From NCBI RefSeq assembly GCF_014595945.1, contig NZ_JABXWU010000002.1:368895-432894 (forward strand): a DNA stretch of 64,000 bases. The letters are read 5' to 3'. Below the pieces are notes generated by a model, which saw only the letters and a list, made by a program, of their open reading frames with translations, made no database searches and was not told the DNA's origin. Both the position numbers and the translations under genes were made by a program. This document shows positions 25,684 through 32,300 of the stretch, piece by piece. This stretch comes from Alkalibacillus aidingensis (GTDB lineage: Bacteria > Bacillota > Bacilli > Bacillales > Alkalibacillaceae). Within the stretch, counting starts at the first letter, position 1. The number at the start of each line of letters is the position of its first letter.

Positions 25684-26307
25684 TTAGTATAAAGTATGTA
25701 TTTGTTCTTCTATATAGGATAATGCTGTCTCTTTACTCTGAAGAAATTTGCTTTCCCGTTCCATATCTTTTTGAACTTTTTCTTTTGCTTTTTGAGACAC
25801 TTCACCAATTCTTTGTTCAGGTACAACAACTACTCCATCAAGGTCAGCTACTACTAAATCCCCGGTTTCCACATTTACACCGCCACACGATATAGGGGTA
25901 TTTATCTTCCCAGAGCCATGCTTAAGGCTTGCTGCTTGTGTATTCCCTTTACAAAATACTGGATAATTCATCCCTCTGATTTCTGATAGATCTCTAACTA
26001 CCCCATCTACTATGAGCCCCTTAATCCCCATTAGCTTAGATACACCTACTATAAAATCACCACAAATCGCATTCTCACGGTTTCCGTTGGCATCAATCAC
26101 TAAAACACTTTCTTCTGGTGATTCCTTCATAGCTTTGAGAAGAAAGCGATTATCAGGAATATTAACTTTTACGGTATAAGCTCTTCCTACCAACTTTAAA
26201 TCTTTACGCACTGGTTTGATCTCAGGGCTCATGTTGGTTAAACCACCAAGAACATCCGATATACATGTAGTTGGTAGGTTTTCAAAATCTTGAATAATAT
26301 GCTTCAT
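25684..26307 (-). CDS. RraA-like protein, possible 4-hydroxy-4-methyl-2-oxoglutarate-type aldolase
   Basis: 207 residues. The family motif GLIVDGVVRDLSEIRGM carries the Arg-Asp pair that binds pyruvate enolate and metal in class II HMG/CHA aldolases, and GDFIVGVSKLMG precedes it. Aldolases of this fold split 4-hydroxy-4-methyl-2-oxoglutarate or 4-carboxy-4-hydroxy-2-oxoadipate to pyruvate and a second acid. Paired with the PrpF-type isomerase of this cluster that chemistry makes sense. The alternative is an RNase E inhibitor-like protein, unlikely here. ATG 26307 follows AGGAG by 8 bases. The gene is first in the cluster, 218 bases before the LacI start. Confidence 0.85.
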   Translation of the reverse strand: MKHIIQDFENLPTTCISDVLGGLTNMSPEIKPVRKDLKLVGRAYTVKVNIPDNRFLLKAMKESPEESVLVIDANGNRENAICGDFIVGVSKLMGIKGLIVDGVVRDLSEIRGMNYPVFCKGNTQAASLKHGSGKINTPISCGGVNVETGDLVVADLDGVVVVPEQRIGEVSQKAKEKVQKDMERESKFLQSKETALSYIEEQIHTLY

Positions 26308-26483
26308 TATATTCACTCCTAATATATATTTGGTTCTTTCCTATATATATTCTTCGCTTGTGTAATAAAACCTCCAATTATTTTAATTTTTAAAATAATT
26401 ATTATAAATTTAATCCTTCAGCAGATATGTATAATTGTAAGGAATTTATACCAATACAAAATTATACCAAATAGGTAATATAT

Positions 26484-26516
26484 AAAAAGACGAAGGGCTT
26501 AGTAACCCCCTCGTCT
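26484..26516 (-). terminator. Terminator belonging to the SLH gene remnant
   Basis: On the minus strand AGACGAGGGG, an 8-10-base loop and CCCTTCGTCT are followed by TTTTT. It resembles the terminator after the intact SLH gene at 28829-28857. Confidence 0.8.
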
Positions 26517-26536
26517 ATAACCTTTTATAATTTTTA

Positions 26537-26612
26537 TACTCATTAATGAACCTAACAAACACTAACAACCAAGGTAACAGTTTCACCATTTAGCACGTGT
26601 TGCGTATCAATT
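26537..26612 (-). pseudogene. Remnant of an SLH protein gene (C-terminal end)
   Basis: Read on the minus strand, these bases align closely with the last 70 bases of the intact SLH gene ending at 28867: the ACACGTGCT, AATGGTGAAA and TTAGTGTTTGTTAG stretches match the codons for TRAEMAK and LLVFVE. Stop codons and frame changes destroy the reading frame. Similarity may continue weakly to about 26690. The terminator behind it has been kept. This is the fossil tail of a duplicated surface-protein gene. Confidence 0.75.
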
Positions 26613-26695
26613 TTAGTAAACAAACCTAAGCAACTCTAGCCACTTCATGTTCAGACAATTTTCGATAAAATGTGACTTTTTTCTATTTAGGATTA

Positions 26696-26723
26696 TTGAA
26701 TACCAGACAACAAATGATATAAT
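26696..26723 (+). promoter_or_regulatory. Promoter of the riboswitch-EAL transcript
   Basis: -35 TTGAAT at 26696-26701, 16-base spacer, -10 TATAAT at 26718-26723 preceded by TGA (extended -10). Confidence 0.8.
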
Positions 26724-26747
26724 TGCACTATGCAAAATTTATATTTT

Positions 26748-26832
26748 CTCGAAAATGGCAAACTTATCGAAAGGTAAGGACGCAAAGCCAAGTACCTAAC
26801 GCATTTATGCTATGGACGACTGGTTACCGAAG
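26748..26832 (+). ncRNA. Cyclic di-GMP-I (GEMM-I) riboswitch upstream of the EAL gene
   Basis: The aptamer core is plainly visible: GGCAAAC, a hairpin TTATC-GAAA-GGTAA, GGACGCAAAGCC, the tetraloop receptor halves CCTAA and TATGG, and the closing GGTTACCGA. These are the most conserved GEMM-I segments. It lies between a promoter and an intrinsic terminator, directly before a c-di-GMP phosphodiesterase gene, which gives a feedback circuit on the second messenger. Confidence 0.93.
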
Positions 26833-26843
26833 GATATTGGGAG

Positions 26844-26876
26844 AGGGGATCCAATTTCTTTGGTTCGCCTTTTTTT
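26844..26876 (+). terminator. Riboswitch-controlled terminator
   Basis: GGGGATCCAA and TTTGGTTCGCC form an 8-of-10 stem with a short loop, followed by TTTTTTT. It lies 12 bases after the aptamer and 38 bases before the EAL start, so ligand binding probably decides read-through. Confidence 0.7.
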
Positions 26877-26914
26877 GTATTTTCTTACAAACAAATGAAA
26901 GGTGGTTTAGATGC

Positions 26915-27631
26915 TTGTCTATTAAAAGTTTTATCACGGAAGAGAAGTTTTTCCATTATTTCCAACCTATTTATGATTTATGGCATTCGCAAATAATAGG
27001 TTATGAGGTTCTATTAAGATCATATGAATATCCTAATCCGGAGCATACATTTCAAGAGGCTAAAAAAGAAAAACAGCTCTATGAATTGGATTCGCGGTCC
27101 ATTCATAAAGCTGTTAAAACCTACCAATCGGAAGGTTCCTTAGGAAAAGATGGCAACTTGTTCTTAAATGTTTTCCCATCAACTATTTTAAACCCTAATT
27201 TTCCATCTTTTCTTAATCAAATTATTAATCAAAGTAACCTTAAAAGTCAACAAATAGTACTAGAAATCCTAGAAAGCGAAAGTATTAGCGACTTTAATAG
27301 TTTCAAAGCACAAATTTGTAACTTAAAGTCATCAGGTTATCTGATTGCTATTGACGATTTTGGAAATGGTAGCTCTGATTTCAGATCTGTTATTGAAATC
27401 GAACCAAACTATTTAAAATTGGATCGGTATTTTGCTCAAGACCTTCATCAATCTAAACAAAAGCAGTCCATTATTAAGTTTATGGACAGGTACTGCAAGG
27501 AATATGATTGTCAGCTAATTTTAGAGGGAATTGAGACAACCGAGGAGATAGCCATGGCAAAAGAGTTACAAATCCCAATAGGACAGGGGTACATTTTAGG
27601 AAGGCCTGGGTTATTAAAAGAGATTGTTTAA
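26915..27631 (+). CDS. Stand-alone EAL-domain c-di-GMP phosphodiesterase
   Basis: 238 residues, just an EAL domain. Catalytic motifs look intact: YEVLLR (Glu31, the EAL position), LNVFPSTI, VLEILES, AIDDFGNG, LKLDR, EGIET and GQGYILGRP. EAL enzymes cut c-di-GMP to pGpG in the cytoplasm. I chose TTG 26915 because AGGTGG lies 9 bases before it and the domain starts there; the longer open frame upstream covers the riboswitch and terminator and is not coding. The gene is under a c-di-GMP-I riboswitch, so the enzyme level follows its own substrate. Confidence 0.93.
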   Translation: MSIKSFITEEKFFHYFQPIYDLWHSQIIGYEVLLRSYEYPNPEHTFQEAKKEKQLYELDSRSIHKAVKTYQSEGSLGKDGNLFLNVFPSTILNPNFPSFLNQIINQSNLKSQQIVLEILESESISDFNSFKAQICNLKSSGYLIAIDDFGNGSSDFRSVIEIEPNYLKLDRYFAQDLHQSKQKQSIIKFMDRYCKEYDCQLILEGIETTEEIAMAKELQIPIGQGYILGRPGLLKEIV

Positions 27632-27680
27632 GGAGGTCGTCGCCTCTCTTGGTCAATTTGAGCTTCACTAAGTGGCAAAA

Positions 27681-27860
27681 CGGTCTTGAGACTGCCTCTA
27701 TCGGACATTTCGCGCCTAACAAAGTCGTAAAACGGTCTTGAGACTACCTCTATCGGACATTCAGCGCCTAAAAAGGTCGTAAAACGGTCTTGAGACTGCC
27801 TCTATCGGACATCTCGCGCCTAACAAAGTCGTAAAACGGTCTTGAGACTGGTTTCATACC
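27681..27860. repeat. 52-bp-period array, about 3.5 copies (GTCTTGAGAC / CTATCGGACAT family)
   Basis: The core CGGTCTTGAG begins at 27681, 27733, 27785 and 27837, an exact 52-bp step. Units carry CTCTATCGGACAT and are nearly identical. The array lies between the convergent EAL and zinc-protein genes. The same unit type and period occur at 52250-52860. Confidence 0.95.
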
Positions 27861-27891
27861 CTATAACAGTTGATGTTTAAACATCATAACT

Positions 27892-27925
27892 AAAGCTAGA
27901 CCTGTTTAACAGGTCTAGCTTTTTA
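27892..27925. terminator. Bidirectional terminator between the EAL and zinc-protein genes
   Basis: AAAGCTAGACCTG and CAGGTCTAGCTTT form a perfect stem with a 5-base loop, with T-runs on both strands. Confidence 0.9.
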
Positions 27926-27972
27926 ATAACTATGTTAGTTGATTATGATTTTCGACGTTCACCGTTTTTCAA

Positions 27973-28326
27973 TCAACTAACTTTATGCTTACGATTTCGT
28001 TTTTTTGTTACATATTGATAGTAATGCTTCTGGCAATACCCTTTAGCACTATGGGGTTTAGTGCAACCCTTAATTTGACAAGGACGTTTTGTTTTAATTA
28101 AATAAGAACCTTCGTATCGGCTATATCTATTATAATGATATTGACAGTATCCTTTGGCAAAATGTTTCGATTGACAGTTCGGGGCATGACATTTTTCATG
28201 TCTAACCTTCATTGTCTCTTGAACATCTCCATGTCTTCTCAATCGAGTGTAATGTTTATCACAAAGCTGTTTCGACTTTACTTTGATAGGGTTGTCACAA
28301 CCTTCAACACAGCATGATTGTTTCAC
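27973..28326 (-). CDS. Small protein with three Cys/His zinc-finger-like repeats
   Basis: 117 residues, very basic. Three repeats follow the pattern C-x4-C, 9-12 residues, C-x2-H-Y: CCVEGCDN..LCDKHY, CHAPNCQS..YCQYHY and CQIKGCTK..YCQKHY. Each could hold one zinc ion. Similar motifs occur in phage and actinobacterial DNA-associated proteins, but I do not recognise a named family. The start is GTG 28326 with GGAGGG 9 bases upstream. A c-di-GMP-I riboswitch and terminator lie 195-325 bases upstream on the same strand, which suggests a nucleic-acid-binding effector controlled by c-di-GMP. That role is inference. Confidence 0.8.
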   Translation of the reverse strand: MKQSCCVEGCDNPIKVKSKQLCDKHYTRLRRHGDVQETMKVRHEKCHAPNCQSKHFAKGYCQYHYNRYSRYEGSYLIKTKRPCQIKGCTKPHSAKGYCQKHYYQYVTKKRNRKHKVS

Positions 28327-28520
28327 GATTAATATCCCTCCACTTTTTGATCCTCGTGGGGCATGAAAGCAAGGTCTTTTATTGCCCGTTTAAGCGTTAA
28401 CAATCACCTTAATCAGTTACCATATTTGTATAAAAGACTCATCAACTACGACATCAAATGGAAAAATTTCTTCCCAAAATACATCTCCTTATGATTTATC
28501 TATTAACTTTTGTTTCACAT

Positions 28521-28557
28521 AAAAAAATGACTACCCAAATAAAGTAACAGAATAGCC
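28521..28557 (-). terminator. Riboswitch-linked terminator upstream of the zinc-protein gene
   Basis: On the minus strand GGCTATTC and GGGTAGTC pair over 8 bp (with wobble) and are followed by ATTTTTTT. It lies just after the aptamer. Confidence 0.75.
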
Positions 28558-28564
28558 ATTAATC

Positions 28565-28650
28565 ACATGGCAACCAGGCGATCATAGTTTTATATAACCT
28601 TAGACCCTAGGCTTTGCGTCCCACCTTTTCAGATGGTTTGCCCTTTCAAT
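28565..28650 (-). ncRNA. Second cyclic di-GMP-I (GEMM-I) riboswitch
   Basis: Read on the minus strand: GGGCAAACC, hairpin CCATCT-GAAA-AGGTGG, GGACGCAAAGCC, the receptor GGTCTAA paired region and closing GGTTGCCA. The only departure from the usual closing GGTTACCGA is small. A promoter precedes it and a terminator follows, with the zinc-finger-like gene downstream. Confidence 0.9.
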
Positions 28651-28686
28651 ACTTTCAATTCTTTAGTTGTTGATGGTTCAATAGAT

Positions 28687-28716
28687 ATCATACATTAAAA
28701 ACAGTACATATATCAA
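28687..28716 (-). promoter_or_regulatory. Promoter of the second riboswitch
   Basis: On the minus strand -35 TTGATA (28716-28711), 18-base spacer and -10 TATGAT (28692-28687), about 37 bases before the aptamer. Confidence 0.7.
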
Positions 28717-28828
28717 CATGTTTTTACATTCTTCAGGTCCGTATAAGTAATTATAATAAAAACCGAGGAATAGAGCTGGAACTGCTTTTGGGTTTACCCT
28801 ATAAATAATTCAAATGTCTCTTCAAACG

Positions 28829-28857
28829 AAAAAACGAGAGGCTAACAAAACCTCTCG
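28829..28857 (-). terminator. Terminator of the 668-residue SLH gene
   Basis: CGAGAGG, a 9-base loop and CCTCTCG, followed on the minus strand by TTTTTT, 10 bases after the stop codon. Confidence 0.9.
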
Positions 28858-28866
28858 TCTTCTATA

Positions 28867-30873
28867 TTACTCATTCATAAACTCAACAAACACTAGCAAC
28901 TCATGTACAACTTTCGCCATTTCAGCGCGTGTAGCGTTACGGTATGGCTGGAAGTCTCCACTGCCAGTTCCTTGCATTAGTTCAGACTGGTAAAGTTTTG
29001 AAAGTGTATCATGTGCCCAGCTTGGGATCTCGCTAAGGTCGCTGTAGTCTTCAACAGACCCTTCGCCTAGCTTAGACTCGTCAAAGCCGACGTAATCCAG
29101 TGCACGTCCAACCATGGCTGCGATTTCCACACGTGTGATTTCTTCATATGGACGGAAGGTGCCGTCTCCGTGACCTTCAACGATTCCTGCTTCATGCAGT
29201 ACTTCAACGTAGTCACTATACCAAGCTTCATCAGACACGTCTGTTAAACCAGATTCATAGTCTTCATCTGCTACTAGACCGAGTGAACGAGCAACTAATG
29301 CTGCAAATTCGTTGCGTGTGATTCGGTCTTGCGGTGCGAATGAGCCGTCTTCTTTACCTTGAACGATTAGTTTGTTACCAAGCTTTTGAACTTGCTCTTC
29401 ATTCCAAAGGTCGTTAATGTCAGTGAAGTCAGCTTCGTTTTCGACGACTGAGTAACGTGTATCGCCACGACGTTTGATGGCGACACTATTACCTAATTCC
29501 TCATCAGATGAGAAAATAGATGGAACGAACTGTGTTTCACCATCCGTAAACACAACTGCCGTTGTACGACTAGAATCGTAATCGTAATCAGCATCAAGCG
29601 TTACATTACGAGTTGCGTATGAATTGTAACGGGTTAATTGACGGCTTGAGCCATCGGAATAATTTGCAGTGATTGAGAAATCAACTACTGGCCCTACACG
29701 ATTAGATGTTTGACCTTCGAACAATTCGTCAGCTTCTTCTTCAGAAACCTCAGACATGTTCACCTCAAATTCCACATCCTCATCTTCATCGTCAAACTCA
29801 GATGCCGGAACTTCGTATGAAGATTTGGAACTGGAGAATTCAACAGTTGCTTCTTGATTAACTTCTTTAATTGCATCAAGTGCTTGCTTCGGAACGGATA
29901 CGCGAGTTCCACTTGAGCCTTCAACATCGTCAGCAGAAATACGAACACGAGAGACTTCCTCAGCCGTTTTATCCTTCACGCTATCGGCAACAGAATCTGC
30001 GTTTACACGAACACGAGTGTAAGTTCGTCCGTCATCGTCTTCTTCTGATACGACTTCAGCACTACCACCTATATCTAACGAACCTTCCTCTTCAGTTGGC
30101 TCTTCGTCGTCGGATGGAGGGGTGTAACCTCCACTTCCTGAATCATCACTTTCCTCACCTTCGTCTACTTCTTTATAATCATATAAAGCTTGAGCTAAAG
30201 CTGCCTGAGCCTCTTTAACGTTTTCTGTATTTTCATCTTGCCCTTCAATATTAAAAGCAAGTAAGTCTTCTAATAGAGCATTACTATCATCATTTGAAAT
30301 TAATCCTTCACTTACCAATGCACTGAACTCTTCACTTCCTTCAGCATTGCTTTTTGCTTCATCTAAGGCTTCTTGTAACAATTCATTGGCTCTATCTGAG
30401 CTTACACCATCTAATTCATCTTTTTTCTCTTCATAAACGCTTATCATATCACCATATAACCCTAATAAAGCACTAGTGAAATCACCAAATGAAAAATCAT
30501 CTACACCATCTTCATAATGAGTATTAAATTGTTCATAAACAGCATCAGCATTTTCGAAATATTGAACAGCATCCTGAGAATATATAAAGTTAGCAAGCTT
30601 TTCTACGAAGTTATCATTAAACTCATGATTATTTACTGCTAACCCTTTTGCTGATGTTTGAGCATCACTCATATCATAATCACTTAACTCCATATAAACA
30701 TATGCCAACTTATAAAACTGGCTTGGCACCTGATCCGTGGGTACGCTAGTATCATCATCGAAGTCGCCGTGGTTATCAGCTGCTACCTCTCCCCCAGGCA
30801 CTGCCAACATTGGTGTTGCTGCGACGGTTGCTGCAGTTCCAACTGCTAATTGTTTCTTCCAACTTTTCTTCAT
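28867..30873 (-). CDS. SLH-anchored surface protein, 668 residues
   Basis: Signal peptide at 1-32 (KKQLAVGTAATVAATPMLA). The N-terminal third is helical and acidic. A Ser/Gly/Asp/Glu linker near 240-265 is followed by a beta-rich middle region with alternating Val/Ser/Asp (about 270-480). Three SLH repeats sit at the C-terminus (about 490-550, 552-612, 615-668), with GKEDGSFAPQDRITRNEF, GHGDGTFRPYEEITRVEI and a third copy. The protein is exported and bound to the wall polymer. I do not recognise the body as a named enzyme. A fossil copy of the end of a similar gene lies at 26537. AGGAG lies 10 bases before the start. Confidence 0.9.
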   Translation of the reverse strand: MKKSWKKQLAVGTAATVAATPMLAVPGGEVAADNHGDFDDDTSVPTDQVPSQFYKLAYVYMELSDYDMSDAQTSAKGLAVNNHEFNDNFVEKLANFIYSQDAVQYFENADAVYEQFNTHYEDGVDDFSFGDFTSALLGLYGDMISVYEEKKDELDGVSSDRANELLQEALDEAKSNAEGSEEFSALVSEGLISNDDSNALLEDLLAFNIEGQDENTENVKEAQAALAQALYDYKEVDEGEESDDSGSGGYTPPSDDEEPTEEEGSLDIGGSAEVVSEEDDDGRTYTRVRVNADSVADSVKDKTAEEVSRVRISADDVEGSSGTRVSVPKQALDAIKEVNQEATVEFSSSKSSYEVPASEFDDEDEDVEFEVNMSEVSEEEADELFEGQTSNRVGPVVDFSITANYSDGSSRQLTRYNSYATRNVTLDADYDYDSSRTTAVVFTDGETQFVPSIFSSDEELGNSVAIKRRGDTRYSVVENEADFTDINDLWNEEQVQKLGNKLIVQGKEDGSFAPQDRITRNEFAALVARSLGLVADEDYESGLTDVSDEAWYSDYVEVLHEAGIVEGHGDGTFRPYEEITRVEIAAMVGRALDYVGFDESKLGEGSVEDYSDLSEIPSWAHDTLSKLYQSELMQGTGSGDFQPYRNATRAEMAKVVHELLVFVEFMNE

Positions 30874-31072
30874 ACATTTCTCACTCCTACTAATATATTA
30901 ATAAATATCCCATTTTTACCAGTATCCTTTCTAGTCATTATAGCTTAGTAGATTGGATATCTCAAGGTAATCATGCAAATTTTTCCTTACAAATTCCCAT
31001 TATTCATAAAATTCTCTACAGTTATATGGTATAATCGTGACATCATTTTAGAACAACAGTAGGTGAATACAG

Positions 31073-31873
31073 ATGTGGAAAAAATTATTATTAGCACTAC
31101 TAGCCATCCTATTAATTGGAGTAGGTACTTTTGTCTATTTCTTCTTTATTAAGTCTTATGACACAGCCGATGAAAATGTGGATCGAATAATCGCTAATGA
31201 CTTTGAAGTTGTTTTACCCGGCGAACAGGAAATCCCTACTGGTGGATTTGAGGAGGGAGATGAAACTTCTGAATCCTCCGAGTCCTCCGAAGAAGAACAT
31301 CAAGAAAATGAAAGTCATGAGGAACAAGAAGAAAACGAAAACAGTGAGGTCAATGATGAACCGTCAGAGGAAACTCAGGAGAAAGCTGAAGAATTTTTCA
31401 ATGACGGTGATGAGGAGTCTTCATCTAAGGGAAGTGAAAATGAAGAAGAGGAATCCACTTCTGATTCGAATAATCAAGAAGATGAGCAATCCAAAGATAA
31501 TAATGAAAATGAAAGTGAAAAATCAGCTGATGAGATTGTTCAACAATATGAGCCAACTTTTGAATCTTTACAACAGCAGGCTGAGGCAAAGCTCATCGAA
31601 TTAGCAGAATATGCTTATGATGAATATCGTGATCGGCGTGATAGTGACGAGAGTGTATCTTACTCTTATTTCTTTCAAAAATATAAAGAAGCAGCTGATC
31701 AGTTAGAGGATAATACTGACGAGGCATTTTATAATGTCTATGATCAAATGGTTGACGACCTGGAAGAAAACGGACACTCGGAAAATGATGCTGAACCGGT
31801 TGAGGATCATTATAAAGAGACGAAAAAGGACCGGGAAAACCAATTACTAGATGAAGCCCTAAGCAGATTTTAG
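31073..31873 (+). CDS. Membrane-anchored acidic protein of unknown function
   Basis: 266 residues. One N-terminal membrane segment (about 5-27) is followed by an extracytoplasmic part. Residues about 62-155 are almost only Glu, Ser, Asn and Asp, a disordered acidic spacer. The last 110 residues form a helical domain, probably coiled-coil, with YSYFFQKYKEAADQL. AGTAGGTGA precedes ATG 31073. It is divergent from the SLH gene next door and may share its promoter region. I do not recognise the family. The base composition of the acidic linker produces a long lysine-rich shadow frame that is not real. Confidence 0.75.
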   Translation: MWKKLLLALLAILLIGVGTFVYFFFIKSYDTADENVDRIIANDFEVVLPGEQEIPTGGFEEGDETSESSESSEEEHQENESHEEQEENENSEVNDEPSEETQEKAEEFFNDGDEESSSKGSENEEEESTSDSNNQEDEQSKDNNENESEKSADEIVQQYEPTFESLQQQAEAKLIELAEYAYDEYRDRRDSDESVSYSYFFQKYKEAADQLEDNTDEAFYNVYDQMVDDLEENGHSENDAEPVEDHYKETKKDRENQLLDEALSRF

Positions 31874-31920
31874 TTATCCTTATTTTATATAACACTGACC
31901 TTTCGACTGTTATTGTAAAT

Positions 31921-31967
31921 AAAAAGATAAGATCCCCTTTTAAATTTTGGGAATCTTATCTTTTTTA
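31921..31967. terminator. Bidirectional terminator
   Basis: AAAAAGATAAGATCCCC and GGGAATCTTATCTTTTTT form a long stem flanked by A- and T-runs, between the convergent genes 31073 and 31940. The last codons of the minus-strand gene lie inside it. Confidence 0.9.
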
Positions 31968-32134
31968 ACTTTGTTGCCTATTATCGAGTTATGTATGTCC
32001 TCTTGTTCAACAGTGGCTATGTTTCCTCTCTGCGTTTCATATTGGTCTAAAACTTCTTTTGCAAACGTTTGAACCCCAGCTGCGACGATTAATAAAATAC
32101 TTACCACGATCACTGTCTTCTTAGCTAATTTCAC
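31940..32134 (-). CDS. Small single-span membrane or secreted protein
   Basis: 64 residues starting at GTG 32134, with GGGGGGAT 3-6 bases upstream. Residues 5-23 are hydrophobic and look like a signal peptide or membrane anchor ending near TFAKE. The remainder is a short charged tail with no recognised motif. The strong ribosome site and plausible export signal support it, but a short length and a 3' end lying inside the terminator keep the call modest. Confidence 0.6.
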   Translation of the reverse strand: MKLAKKTVIVVSILLIVAAGVQTFAKEVLDQYETQRGNIATVEQEDIHNSIIGNKVKKDKIPKI

Positions 32135-32300
32135 AGTATCCCCCCATAGATCATTGAGTCAAAAAACTTATGAATATATTACTACATACCCTCATAGACT
32201 TCCATTATTTTCATAGAAAATTAGGAAAAGTGTGATAACCGGTGCCTGACACCATTTATTGATTACCTTCACCACCTGTTAAAAGGAACTTTCTTCCTGG

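Noticed and set aside
31197..31604. Lysine-rich frame of 135 codons inside the acidic membrane protein gene
   Set aside because: It is the shadow of the GAA/GAG-rich linker in another frame of the same strand; the true frame has signal anchor and ribosome site.
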